DNA from: Microbacterium sp. SORGH_AS_0862
GTDB lineage: Bacteria; Actinomycetota; Actinomycetes; Actinomycetales; Microbacteriaceae
Direction of reading: 5' to 3'
NCBI RefSeq assembly: GCF_030818795.1
Contig: NZ_JAUTAY010000001.1
Span: 186,001 to 250,000, forward strand
DNA: 64,000 nucleotides
Shown here: positions 41,642 through 50,147 of the stretch, one piece after another
Numbering within the stretch: position 1 is the first letter of the stretch
How the letters are laid out: every line of letters begins with the position of its first letter
Translations under genes and position numbers: made by a program
The notes under the pieces: generated by a model
Seen by the model: only the letters and a program-made list of their open reading frames with translations
The model's database searches: none
What the model was told of the DNA's origin: nothing

Positions 41642-42703
41642 ATGAGCACCACCGCCGCGTGGCAGAGCACGGGCAACAGCGTCGAATTGCGGAAGGTGTT
41701 GATCGATCGCAGGGCGCTCCGCGCGGATGACCTCGCCGTGCGGGTCAGCTTCTGTGGCGTCTGTCACAGCGACCTGCATGCGATACACGGCGTGACACCG
41801 CATATGTCCGATGGGAGCGGACTCGTTGCCGGACATGAGTTCACGGGCACTGTGATGGCCGTCGGCTCGGCCGTGACCGGCTTCGCGGTGGGTGACGTGG
41901 TGGCCGTCGGCACGCTCGTCGACTCATGTGCGGAGTGCGCAATGTGCCTGATGGGGCAGGAGAACTTCTGTTACCTCGGCCCCGTCAGCACCTATGGCGG
42001 GAAGGATCGCATAGACGGGACGTCCACGAAAGGCGGGTACAGCCGAGAGTACGTGGTACGCGAGAGGTTCGCCTACCATCTGCCCGCGGGGCTCGACCCG
42101 GCCGCGGCCGCGCCACTGATGTGCGCGGGCATCACCATGTGGGAGCCGCTGCGTGCAGCCCGCGTCGGCGCCGGCAGTCGCGTCGCCGTCGCCGGTCTCG
42201 GCGGTCTCGGTCACCTGGGCGTGAAGTTGGCGGCCGCCCTGGGGGCAGAAGTGACTGTGCTGAGCCGCACAGCCGACAAGACGGGCGATGCTCACGCCCT
42301 CGGGGCTTCAGACCTTCTTGTGACGACTGATGCGGAACAGATGCAGCAGGCTCGTGGTCGATTTGACCTCATTCTCGACACGATTTCAGCAGAGCACGAG
42401 CTCTCCTCGCTGCTGCGCATGCTCGATCTCGATGGAACGCTCTCGGTCGTCGGCAATCCACTGATGGCGGCGCCCCGGATTCTGGAGCTCGCGGCCGGTC
42501 GCAAGAAGCTCACCTCCTCCGGCACGGGCGGGACGAAAGGAACGGCCGAGATGCTGGCGTTCTGCGCGGAACGCGGAATCGCCGCCGATGTCGAAGTGCT
42601 TCCCTCGTCAAGAGTGATCGAGGCGCTCAACCGCCTGGAGGATGGCGACGTCCGCTACCGGTTCGTACTCGACATGTCCGATCTCGATCAGCCGGAGGCC
42701 TGA
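41642..42703 (+). CDS. Zinc-dependent alcohol dehydrogenase (CAD/YahK type)
   Basis: The 353-residue medium-chain dehydrogenase has catalytic zinc ligands in SFCGVCHSDLH and VAGHEFTG, and the structural zinc cysteines in CAECAMCLMGQENFC. The NAD(P) site is VAVAGLGGLGHLGVKLAAAL. It belongs to the cinnamyl-alcohol-dehydrogenase-like group that reduces diverse aldehydes with NADPH. TTGGAGG lies four bases before ATG 41642, whereas the ATG at 41639 is too close, so the second ATG is taken. An aldo/keto reductase follows after four bases. Confidence 0.9.
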   Translation: MSTTAAWQSTGNSVELRKVLIDRRALRADDLAVRVSFCGVCHSDLHAIHGVTPHMSDGSGLVAGHEFTGTVMAVGSAVTGFAVGDVVAVGTLVDSCAECAMCLMGQENFCYLGPVSTYGGKDRIDGTSTKGGYSREYVVRERFAYHLPAGLDPAAAAPLMCAGITMWEPLRAARVGAGSRVAVAGLGGLGHLGVKLAAALGAEVTVLSRTADKTGDAHALGASDLLVTTDAEQMQQARGRFDLILDTISAEHELSSLLRMLDLDGTLSVVGNPLMAAPRILELAAGRKKLTSSGTGGTKGTAEMLAFCAERGIAADVEVLPSSRVIEALNRLEDGDVRYRFVLDMSDLDQPEA

Positions 42704-42707
42704 ATCC

Positions 42708-43775
42708 ATGACCAGCGACGACACGTCGAGCAAGACCCCGGAAGACCGGACCATGAAGCAGATCGGCGCGTCTGGAATATTCGTCCCGGCCATGGGCAAC
42801 GGCACTCAGGCCTGGGGCGACAAGCGCTTCGGCTACGGTACCTCTTACACCCGCGACAACCTTTACGCCATCTACAAGATGTGCCTGGACGCAGGACTGA
42901 ACTTCTTCGATACCTCCGACACCTATGGCAAAGGACTCGCCGAGGAGCTCCTCGGCGAGTTCCACCGCAAGGACGGCCGCCCGGTAACGATCGCGACCAA
43001 GTTCACCCAAGCCAAACTTTACGATCCCAACCGCAATCTCTCTGTTAGAGCGGTGAAGACCGTCCTGGAAAGCAGCCTGAAGCGGCTTCAGGTGGACACT
43101 GTCGATCTCTACCAGGTCCACTACCCGCCTGCACGACGTGCACTCGACAGGTATCTCGATGCCATGGCCGATACCGTCAAGAGCGGCAAAGCGAAGGCTG
43201 TTGGCGTCAGCAATTTCAGCACCGACTACCTGCGATATTCCTACAGCTACCTGTGGTCCGTTCACGGCGTCAGGCTGGCGTCGAGTCAAGTCGGGTTCAA
43301 CTTGCTGCACCGCCACCCGGAGACCAACGGCATGCTCGACGCTTGCCGCGAACTCGGGGTGACGATCCTCCCAATCCTCCCGCTCGCTGAAGGAGTGCTC
43401 ACCGGAAAATACCGTGCCGGCGGCCAGGAGTACGGCAGCCAAGCCGCAACGCTGTTCCGCGGCGCCAGCCTCTTCGAACCAGGCGAGTCTTTCTTCAAGG
43501 CCATGAGGTCCAAGCCCTACGAGATGCACCGCGAAGAACTCGAGCCCCTGTTCGATGTCATGGACGCGATCGCACGTGCGCACGAAGGAACCATCGCCCA
43601 GGTGGCCCTCAACTGGCTGATCGCCAGCGACCCGCTCGTCATCCCCATCCCCGGCGCAAAGAGCCCATCGCAGGTCACCAGCAACGCAGCGGCGCTCGGC
43701 TGGACGATGAGTGCCACGGAATTCAGGCGACTCTCGCAGACCGAAGCAGAGATCCGGCGCGCCATCGGCTACTAG
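42708..43775 (+). CDS. Aldo/keto reductase
   Basis: The 355-residue AKR-fold protein has the tetrad in FDTSDTYGKGLAEELLG (Asp, Tyr), ATKFTQAKL (Lys) and YQVHYPP (His). VIPIPGAKSPSQVTSNAAAL is the cofactor-binding end. ATG 42708 has GGAGG 11 bases ahead; an inner ATG at 42753 (MKQIGASGIF) would also give a complete enzyme. It forms a two-gene unit with the alcohol dehydrogenase, suggesting a shared role in carbonyl detoxification under the divergent TetR. Confidence 0.87.
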   Translation: MTSDDTSSKTPEDRTMKQIGASGIFVPAMGNGTQAWGDKRFGYGTSYTRDNLYAIYKMCLDAGLNFFDTSDTYGKGLAEELLGEFHRKDGRPVTIATKFTQAKLYDPNRNLSVRAVKTVLESSLKRLQVDTVDLYQVHYPPARRALDRYLDAMADTVKSGKAKAVGVSNFSTDYLRYSYSYLWSVHGVRLASSQVGFNLLHRHPETNGMLDACRELGVTILPILPLAEGVLTGKYRAGGQEYGSQAATLFRGASLFEPGESFFKAMRSKPYEMHREELEPLFDVMDAIARAHEGTIAQVALNWLIASDPLVIPIPGAKSPSQVTSNAAALGWTMSATEFRRLSQTEAEIRRAIGY

Positions 43776-43835
43776 ACATATCCCCATCCGCTCCAAGCGA
43801 ACCTGTCACGATTTCGTTCCTCACGTTCTCCTTGT

Positions 43836-44072
43836 CATTCACGTCGCAACCGTGCCAAACGCAGCCTGAACCGGTTACGCCGACCCTCGAGCGTCTGACC
43901 GAAGGCAAGGTGCCCGAGAAGGATGCCGTACGCGTCGGCGGCCACGAGCCCGTCGATGGTGGTCTGCTCGCCGGCGATCTTGTCGCAGGCGGAACGTTCG
44001 CAGCGCGCCGGCGTGCTGAAGGGGCCCGTACAGGATGGACCGCGCAGTGTTCAGTTTCGTGTGAAGAAGGTG
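43836..44072 (-). pseudogene. Decayed C-terminal fragment of a MobF relaxase
   Basis: On the minus strand, TARSILYGPLQHAGAL in one frame and TTIDGLVAADAYGILLGHLA in another match TARSILYGILQHTGAEL and TAIDELVSSEAYGVL of the intact relaxase at 58579-62106, in the same order and at a shorter distance. A stop follows at 43836. The copy is truncated at both ends and frameshifted. The flanks (43776-43835 and 44073-44197) hold nothing else recognisable. Confidence 0.7.
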
Positions 44073-44197
44073 GGGCCGTGATGCCTGCGCGGTGCTGATG
44101 TTGCGGTTCCTCGCGGACGCTCTTGGGCGCGTCTCGGCCGACTTCCTGCGAGACCAACGTCGAAGCCCCGACTAGAACTTGATTCTCATAAGGGAAC

Positions 44198-44211
44198 TTC
44201 CGGTCGGGATG
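44198..44211 (+). repeat. Direct repeat, copy 1 (tRNA 3'-end duplication?)
   Basis: TTCCGGTCGGGATG is identical to 44332-44345, where it spans the last seven bases of the tRNA-Pro gene and seven bases beyond. It may be a leftover attachment-site copy from an element once inserted at the tRNA 3' end; at 14 bases chance is not excluded. Confidence 0.5.
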
Positions 44212-44296
44212 CGCCCTACCGCTTCTCCACCCGGCGCTGCGCGCCGCGCGGAGCCTCGGCGGCAGGGGCCCGCCTGAATAATCCGCTCGCGGCAAC

Positions 44297-44330
44297 GAGA
44301 AACGGCCCGCCATAAGGCGGACCCTTTCTC
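44297..44330 (-). terminator. Terminator of tRNA-Pro
   Basis: Reading on the minus strand directly after the tRNA, GAGAAAGGGTCCGCC, loop TTAT and GGCGGGCCGTTTCTC form a long stem with one internal mismatch pair. It lies nine bases past the tRNA 3' end. Confidence 0.75.
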
Positions 44331-44331
44331 G

Positions 44332-44345
44332 TTCCGGTCGGGATG
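44332..44345 (+). repeat. Direct repeat, copy 2, overlapping the tRNA 3' end
   Basis: Second copy of TTCCGGTCGGGATG. Bases 44339-44345 are the 3' acceptor strand of the tRNA gene, the usual crossover place for tyrosine integrases. Confidence 0.5.
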
Positions 44346-44411
44346 ACAGGATTTGAACCTGCGACCCCCTGACCCCCAGTCAGGTGCGCTACCAAGCTGC
44401 GCCACATCCCG
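44339..44411 (-). tRNA. tRNA-Pro (anticodon GGG)
   Basis: The 73-base cloverleaf on the minus strand has acceptor CGGGATG/CATCCCG, D arm GCGC-AGCTTGGTA-GCGC, and anticodon stem CCTGA/TCAGG with loop CTGGGGG (anticodon GGG, reading CCC and CCU). The T arm is GCAGG-TTCAAAT-CCTGT. CCA is not encoded. The gene is intact and stands between a decayed relaxase fragment and the defence island, a typical integration hotspot. Confidence 0.95.
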
Positions 44412-44445
44412 TGGCATCGATCTCCAGTTATTTCGGGCCGACCGG

Positions 44446-44461
44446 AAGGGGTAAACCCCTT
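44446..44461 (-). terminator. Hairpin upstream of tRNA-Pro
   Basis: AAGGGG-TTTA-CCCCTT is a perfect palindromic hairpin. It lies downstream of the defence operon ending at 44675 and may terminate it. The rest of 44412-44674 holds only short unconvincing frames. Confidence 0.4.
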
Positions 44462-44674
44462 GACCCCCAGGTAGACGGTCCAGCCCAGTTCCTTGATTTT
44501 TCGGGCATCGGTGCCCCTCAGACGACACCACTTCACGTCAGGACTTGCATGGATTGCATGCATCAGGTCCCGGACAGGTCCCGGATATTCTTAGCCGTTC
44601 GCACCTTCGGTGAAGGTTTACGTGGGGTTTACGAGTGGCGTACATTGACGGGCTCTGTTCACTATGAGGGCCAA

Positions 44675-45727
44675 TCACAACGTGCGATAGTGCATCGAAT
44701 CCGGTGCCGATCGGAGCGCGGGCGGCGCTTGGCACTCACCGGTCGGCGGCACCTCCAGTATCAATGGGTGGCGCGGTACAGGGCCCCATTGATTCCACTG
44801 TGTACGGAGTCGGGACATGGACGGCTGACCATCGGCTAACGCGGCTTGGAGTGGAGATTCGTTCGAGATCCAGGTACGGAGTTCGGCCACCGATTTCTCA
44901 ACGCTTTCGAGTCTCGTGTTCGACGCACCGATCCGTTCCCGTGTGGACGCGACGGCGATCTCGACGACCTGAAGGCAAGTGTCGATCAGTTGTCTGGCGT
45001 CGTCATCCCAGCGCTCGGGGCTACCGTCGATTACTCCGACCGCGTTGTCGACTGCGATCCATGCGACCGACCGCAACGCGAGAGGTTCCGGCTCCAGCCT
45101 CATACGTGCGTCGAGGTTCGCGGGCAGGAAAGTCGAGAGCGGCATCTGATCGAGGTGGGACACGGCGAAATCCCAGGACGACATCGTTGCGTCGAGCGCA
45201 CTTGCGTCCACCACGATCAGTGACCCGCTGCTCTCGACCGCGCTGACTTCGAATCTCTCGGTTTGGGGAAGGAGCCGCCGAGCGAGCACAAGCGCCTGGA
45301 AACAGGGATTGACATCGCGGTGTTCAATCCGCTGGACGCGGAAATGGGCATGCGGCGTGTTGAGCCGCGCCTCGACGAGGAGGATTCGGTTGGTGCCGAA
45401 GAACGCACGCACACGATCCCAGGTCGGCATCCTGCCTTCCTCTTCCGCAGACGGCAGCATCCCGGCGTCAGCTCTGACGTGGAGAGCTCGGATGGCTGCG
45501 AGCCCGGCTTCCGAACCCTGCACGAACGAGGTAGCTAGGCTCAACGCCGCCGCGACGTGCACCACGTCTACGCGGCCGCTTTCAGTGACGAACTGGTCAG
45601 TGAATCCATCCCAGACGAGGGTCTCGTGGGTCTCGCTATTGCGCATGTCGGGGAGCACGACGCCACTCACGACTGCTGCGAGCGCTCCACCTTCACGGAC
45701 TAGCCGCTCTCGCAAGTTCGTGAGCAT
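44675..45727 (-). CDS. Unknown protein, second half of a possibly amber-interrupted ORF
   Basis: The 350-residue soluble protein is not one I recognise. It has a long hydrophobic-core middle (RILLVEARLNTPHAHFRVQR, SLIVVDASALDATMSSWDFA) and a C-terminal helical stretch that may be coiled (ESVEKSVAELRTWI). The ATG at 45727 has no clear Shine-Dalgarno. It lies in the same reading frame as the upstream ORF, separated by a TAG and four codons, so both may be parts of one protein of about 660 residues. It is the last gene of the DUF4420-Z1-vsr operon and so may be a defence component. Codon use is less GC-biased than in the flanking chromosome. Confidence 0.55.
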   Translation of the reverse strand: MLTNLRERLVREGGALAAVVSGVVLPDMRNSETHETLVWDGFTDQFVTESGRVDVVHVAAALSLATSFVQGSEAGLAAIRALHVRADAGMLPSAEEEGRMPTWDRVRAFFGTNRILLVEARLNTPHAHFRVQRIEHRDVNPCFQALVLARRLLPQTERFEVSAVESSGSLIVVDASALDATMSSWDFAVSHLDQMPLSTFLPANLDARMRLEPEPLALRSVAWIAVDNAVGVIDGSPERWDDDARQLIDTCLQVVEIAVASTRERIGASNTRLESVEKSVAELRTWISNESPLQAALADGQPSMSRLRTQWNQWGPVPRHPLILEVPPTGECQAPPALRSAPDSMHYRTL

Positions 45728-45739
45728 TGGAGGCGTGCT

Positions 45740-46663
45740 CTATTCCCCTGCTCGGAGGCAGTGCGTTGCCCAGCTGTACTGACGAAAGGGGCCCTCAATC
45801 GTCCTCTTGTACGCGTCGGCAAGCGCGAGAGCTCGAGCTTCCGAGTCGTCCGTCTGCGTGAGCACGGCCTCGTAAGCGCGGGTCGCGGCCGAACGAGCGC
45901 GACGCAGCGCGGGTTCGACCGCCCTCAGATGGTCTCGGAACTGATCAGCAATCGTTGGCTCGGCCGCGAAGTATCGATTGGTCAGCGTGTTTGTCGCGAT
46001 ATACGCGGCGACTGGGTCGTCACAGTCGATTACTTGACCGACAGCGTAGACGCCGGCGAGCACGTCCGTCACATGCGGTATTCCTAGCGAGACGAGGTGC
46101 GGGATCAGCAGAGCGAGCAGGTCTGAGCCTCGATACGCATAGTGCTGCAGGACCCATTCTGCTCGAAAGAAGCCCTGAGTTCCGCGTGGCGGGATATCCA
46201 TGCCGAACGCTCGTGACAAGCCTTGACCGTCACTCGCGGAGCTGCGCGTAGACCACCAGTCGGCTGCGTCGGCAAGCGCTCTTCCGACATCTGTGCTGAC
46301 CGAGGTGTCGGCTTCGACCGCCCTGATGATATGCGCCGGGAGTTCGTCTAGGAGGTCCAACAGCTCATCCGCCTGGCGCGGATCGTATGGCTCGAACGGT
46401 TCGAGCGAGAAGAGGAGGCTGACAGCACGGTCGCGTTGTCGCAACAGCTGATCGATCCAGCCCTGCAGTTTCTTGAAACCATCGCCAGGAGAGACAAGGT
46501 CCTGGCTCAGCGATCTGATGACGTCCGCGAGCACATCCGCATGCCACCGCCAGGGCGCTTCATCAACGGGTACGGTGTGATGATCACGGGCGGAGCGAGG
46601 CAGAGCCGACACGCTACGTACCGGCGACAGGAGTCTCTCGATAGCATGTGGCGGCAGCGTCAT
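45740..46663 (-). CDS. Unknown alpha-helical protein, first half of a possibly amber-interrupted ORF
   Basis: The 307-residue protein is rich in helix-forming residues (DELLDLLDELPAHIIRAVEA, FRDHLRAVEPALRRARSAAT). No catalytic motif or membrane segment is evident, and I do not recognise the family. ATG 46663 overlaps the vsr stop (ATGA), so it is translated with the restriction operon. It ends in TAG, after which the frame stays open through the next ORF. It could be a structural or targeting subunit of the defence system, but this is inference from position only. Confidence 0.6.
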   Translation of the reverse strand: MTLPPHAIERLLSPVRSVSALPRSARDHHTVPVDEAPWRWHADVLADVIRSLSQDLVSPGDGFKKLQGWIDQLLRQRDRAVSLLFSLEPFEPYDPRQADELLDLLDELPAHIIRAVEADTSVSTDVGRALADAADWWSTRSSASDGQGLSRAFGMDIPPRGTQGFFRAEWVLQHYAYRGSDLLALLIPHLVSLGIPHVTDVLAGVYAVGQVIDCDDPVAAYIATNTLTNRYFAAEPTIADQFRDHLRAVEPALRRARSAATRAYEAVLTQTDDSEARALALADAYKRTIEGPFRQYSWATHCLRAGE

Positions 46664-47109
46664 GAGGGCCTCCGGGCTGGCGGATGACGTTCCATACTCT
46701 CGACGATGCGATCGCAGATGTCCGGTGCACTCTCGTGTTCCCAGAACCGAAGCACCACCCACCCCGCTGCGCTGATGGTTGCCGTCGTCTCAGCATCTCG
46801 CGTCATGTTGGACCGCACTTTGTCCGCCCAGAACTCGCCGTTGCGAACTGGGGCCGTGTAGTGGTCCGGGCAGCCGTGCCAGAAGCATCCGTCTATGAAG
46901 ATGGCGATGCGCTGACGTGTGAAGACGATGTCGGCTCGTCTCCGCCCTCCGAGCGGCGCGAAGTCGACGCGGTAGCGCAGGCCTTCCGCATGGAGGATCC
47001 GTCGGACTGCGAGTTCGGGGCCGGTGTCTCGTCCGCGGTTGGCGACCATTGAGCGCCGTACGCCTTCGGATGAGGCCCATGAGGTCTCGACCATGGCGGC
47101 CCGCCTCAC
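46660..47109 (-). CDS. vsr: Very short patch repair (Vsr) family endonuclease
   Basis: The 149-residue protein has GRDTGPELAVRRILHAEGLR, then the catalytic core RRADIVFTRQRIAIFIDGCF with FWHGCPDHYTAP, and NMTRDAETTATISAAGW. The Asp of ADIVF and the zinc/His-Cys cluster WHGCPDH are the signature of Vsr nucleases, which nick at T:G mismatches produced by deamination of 5-methylcytosine. Here it accompanies a C5-cytosine methyltransferase (53371), though in the opposite operon. Vsr-like nucleases can also serve as the cleaving enzyme of restriction systems. Coupled to the Z1 gene by ATGA overlap. Confidence 0.92.
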   Translation of the reverse strand: MRRAAMVETSWASSEGVRRSMVANRGRDTGPELAVRRILHAEGLRYRVDFAPLGGRRRADIVFTRQRIAIFIDGCFWHGCPDHYTAPVRNGEFWADKVRSNMTRDAETTATISAAGWVVLRFWEHESAPDICDRIVESMERHPPARRPS

Positions 47110-50100
47110 TTCTTCTTCGGGACGTCAACGATCGGGATGTTGCCTTCCTGTCGAACGCGGAAGCCGAGTCTGCCTTCGGGCGCCGACGCGTATGGCAGCA
47201 CCATCGAGAACAGCGTTGCGACATCAGCGGACGCCACGTCCTCTGGCCACTTCCTGTGATCGGCGCGTTCTCTCTTCTCCCCGGGGGTGAGCCCGGCCGG
47301 TTGGATCGGGTCGGCGGCGAAAGTGAGTAGGACGGCTCCACGCGTTCCGGGCTTGGAGAGTTCGTCGGCAACGGGCCCGCCGTGTCGGAATCGAGGGTGT
47401 CCCGCGATGTGTTGCAGCGCGTGACGTTGCCGGAAGGAGCTTCCGGAGAATCCGGCGCGATCTCCACGCCGGGTGCGGTTCACCATGGCGACCGAGACAC
47501 CGTCAACATTCCGGTGTTGATTTCCAGACAGTTCGGGGATGAGTACAGCCCAGTCGGTCAAGGTTCCGGCTTCGATCGCCTGGTCCATGAATCGGAGGTG
47601 GGGCTCGAAGTTGAAACCGAGCGTCCATTGGAAGCCGGCTAGACGCTCGCGGACTTCGGCCGCTGGGACGAGAGCGTACCGTGCGAAGAAGGAGCGCTCG
47701 GTGGAGTTCGCGTCGTCGAGGTGATCGTTGTCGGACGCTTCGAGCCCGTTGGACAACTCCCTGTAGGTGAACTGCACGGGCTCCGAGAGCCGTTCCACCC
47801 AGTCTCGGACAAGGTTGAAGTGCGCAGGGTTGGCGTTCGCGTCCCTGTCGGGTTGACGAGGGAAATCCTGGACGATTCCGCCCTGCCCCTGCACGTCGAG
47901 CTCCGCGTTGTACATCTTGTTTCGTGCTGTCGGCTTGAGCCACGGGAGTTCCTGAAACACCAGGGGCGGGACGTCGATGGGGCGGATCACGGGGTGCCCG
48001 TCGTTGGTCATCTGGGCGAACGTCCGTAGCTGAGCCCGGAAGTCCTCCTCATCGCGGAGTATGCTCTCGAACGCGCCGTAGAGGTCGTACTCTCGTCCGC
48101 GGTTGTCGGTTGCCCTGCGGGCGATGTAGAGACGCACCAGATCGCGGTATCCCTTGCGGTAACCAAACCATCGGCCCATCTGCATGAGGCTGTCGGCGGC
48201 GAGAGCGCGCCGACGGTAGTAGGTGATGGTGAGTTCTTCGACGGTGAACCCTCGGCTGAGCTTGGCACCGCCCACGAGGATGCGCCACACCCGCTCACCT
48301 TGGAAGTCCAGCTGCTCATAGTCGGCGTTCTTGTCTCCGTTGACGACGACCACGGGAGAGCGCTTCACGGTCATCCGGTCGACTGCCTGTCCGACGTACG
48401 TCCAGATGGCGTCGAAGTCGTCCGGGAGCGTGGCGCCCCATTCGGCCGTGTCGCGGCTCGCCCAGACCGTGTAGAAGTCGTTCTCGTACAGCTCACGTAG
48501 CCGCTCCTTCGTCATCGGAGAGCTGTATGAGTTTCTGAGCCAGAGTGCGTCGATGCGCTCCCGGAGTTCCCTATGTTCCTCGGTTCGCACCGACTCGTGG
48601 ACGAGCATCGTGTGGTGATAGAAGGTGCCCTGTCCGTTGGCTTCGCGCCAGAGCTTGATGGCGCCCGTGACGACGAACGCGTCCAGTGCTTCCGCGAGTT
48701 CTTCGTCCTCCTCCCTGTCGTCGAGGTCCCGCACGAACGCGGCACGGTTCGAAATGGCGGGATCGTCCTCGCTGCCCTCCGGTAGGGCGCGGAGGTCGTG
48801 GAAGGACACGCCACCCATGTACTGCGGCGGCGGCTGGAGAGAGAGGATGAAGTCTCGGGGGAAGATGTCTTCGGCGTCGGTGGGGTCCACGAACACGTTG
48901 GCGAACGGGGTCGCGGTATAGCCGACGTACTGCGCTCTCTTGAGCAGCGCGAGCAGCTCGGAGAGCTTCTTGTTGATCGCGGTACGAGCCTGTCGGCCCT
49001 CCGCGTCGATCTTGCCGGGCATCGTGGTGTTGACGGACGCGAGATCGGCCTCGTCGTCGATGATCAGCGTGGGGATGTCACCCAGATTGATATGAAGCTT
49101 GGTCAGGTCCGAGACGAGCTTCTCTAGGACGCCCTTGTTCTTCTTGACCACGGCCAATCGCACGTCGGTGCCGAAGAGGTTGTCGGCATGCCATAGCGGC
49201 TTCGCGCGGTGCTGGATCTCATGCCCTTGCTGGAAGTCGAGGGCTGGCAGGCCCGCGGCGAGCGCCTTGTAGTCGCCGGAGGAGGTCGTCAGCCGGCGGA
49301 TGGATGGCACGTCGGGCACGTCGATGGGGCGGACGCCGTGTCGGAGGAACTTGTCTTCGAGCCAGTCGCGGTCTTCGGTGTTCGCGTAGTCGACCTTGAT
49401 GATGGCGGCGGTGTCCTTCTCGTCGACGCCGCCGAGGATGTTCTCCCGGCCGATGAGTTCCTTGTCGAGTCGTCGCTGGGTCTGGTTGCGGAGGATGTCG
49501 TAGGTGCCGGTGAGGACGATGATGAGCCGGTAGCCGGCGTCGATGGCTTTGGCGATCACACCGGTGAAGTTCGCGGTCTTTCCGCTCTGGACGTGCCCGA
49601 CGACGAGCCCTTTGCTCTGGTAGGGGGACGCGGACGTTGGGTCGTTGAGTCGTGCCACGACGGCCGTTGTCGCGGCATCGAGTTCCTTGATCGACTCAGC
49701 GGGGATGGTCAACGTGCTCTTGTACGCGTTCCAGTAGAACTGGTGACGGGTGGCTCGTTCGGTTGTGTACCAGGGTTGCCATTCCGGGCTGGCGATCAGC
49801 ACGGCGCCGAGTCCTCGCACGGGGAAGGTCTCATCGATATGTGTTCGTGCGGTCTGGCTCAGACCGAGGCGATCGAAGATCAGCGAGCGGCGCTCGACGG
49901 TGTCCTTGGCGGTCTCGCCGGTCCAGATCGTGGCCTCGGCCGCGTCCCATTGGAGTAGCTGCAGGTGGAAGGTGGTGGACTCTGGTGCCCCTTCCGCCAG
50001 GATCCGTTCGAGCAGAGCGTCTTCGTCGAGCGCGGTCTGGAAGGGCTCCAGGTTGCGGTTCACGTCCGCCAGGAGTGCCCGCGGGCCGAGCGGTGCCATG

Positions 50101-50147
50101 CCGGCGAGCGCGCCCTCGATCGCGGGTCTGAGTGCTTCGTCGCTCAT
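47106..50147 (-). CDS. Z1 domain helicase-like ATPase of a restriction system
   Basis: The 1013-residue superfamily II-like motor has Walker A in VVGHVQSGKTANFTG near residue 187, Walker B IIDDEADLA near 360, motif III-like VGYTATPFANV, and the arginine-finger motif QMGRWFGYRKGYRDLVRLYI near 655, which is diagnostic for the Z1 family. An N-terminal region of about 160 residues and a C-terminal 250-residue region surround the motor. Z1 proteins have been described with MORC/MutL-type GHKL ATPases and nucleases in restriction-modification loci, as here. Its start overlaps the DUF4420 stop and its stop overlaps vsr. Confidence 0.92.
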   Translation of the reverse strand: MSDEALRPAIEGALAGMAPLGPRALLADVNRNLEPFQTALDEDALLERILAEGAPESTTFHLQLLQWDAAEATIWTGETAKDTVERRSLIFDRLGLSQTARTHIDETFPVRGLGAVLIASPEWQPWYTTERATRHQFYWNAYKSTLTIPAESIKELDAATTAVVARLNDPTSASPYQSKGLVVGHVQSGKTANFTGVIAKAIDAGYRLIIVLTGTYDILRNQTQRRLDKELIGRENILGGVDEKDTAAIIKVDYANTEDRDWLEDKFLRHGVRPIDVPDVPSIRRLTTSSGDYKALAAGLPALDFQQGHEIQHRAKPLWHADNLFGTDVRLAVVKKNKGVLEKLVSDLTKLHINLGDIPTLIIDDEADLASVNTTMPGKIDAEGRQARTAINKKLSELLALLKRAQYVGYTATPFANVFVDPTDAEDIFPRDFILSLQPPPQYMGGVSFHDLRALPEGSEDDPAISNRAAFVRDLDDREEDEELAEALDAFVVTGAIKLWREANGQGTFYHHTMLVHESVRTEEHRELRERIDALWLRNSYSSPMTKERLRELYENDFYTVWASRDTAEWGATLPDDFDAIWTYVGQAVDRMTVKRSPVVVVNGDKNADYEQLDFQGERVWRILVGGAKLSRGFTVEELTITYYRRRALAADSLMQMGRWFGYRKGYRDLVRLYIARRATDNRGREYDLYGAFESILRDEEDFRAQLRTFAQMTNDGHPVIRPIDVPPLVFQELPWLKPTARNKMYNAELDVQGQGGIVQDFPRQPDRDANANPAHFNLVRDWVERLSEPVQFTYRELSNGLEASDNDHLDDANSTERSFFARYALVPAAEVRERLAGFQWTLGFNFEPHLRFMDQAIEAGTLTDWAVLIPELSGNQHRNVDGVSVAMVNRTRRGDRAGFSGSSFRQRHALQHIAGHPRFRHGGPVADELSKPGTRGAVLLTFAADPIQPAGLTPGEKRERADHRKWPEDVASADVATLFSMVLPYASAPEGRLGFRVRQEGNIPIVDVPKKK

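Noticed and set aside
44216..44563. Minus-strand frame covering the tRNA-Pro gene
   Set aside because: It runs straight through the tRNA and its terminator; the part before the tRNA (about 50 residues) is too short and has no recognisable family.
44540..44590. Short tandem GGTCCCGGA repeat and TGCATG palindromes, considered as an origin or CRISPR-like array
   Set aside because: Only two copies, no regular spacers; no CRISPR array or cas gene is visible anywhere in the window.
44538..44735. Cys-rich 65-residue frame at the defence-operon end
   Set aside because: No ribosome site and no similarity; it overlaps the end of the unknown ORF in another frame.
46690..47052. Plus-strand frame opposite vsr
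   Set aside because: Antisense to a gene with a complete Vsr signature; no coding features of its own.
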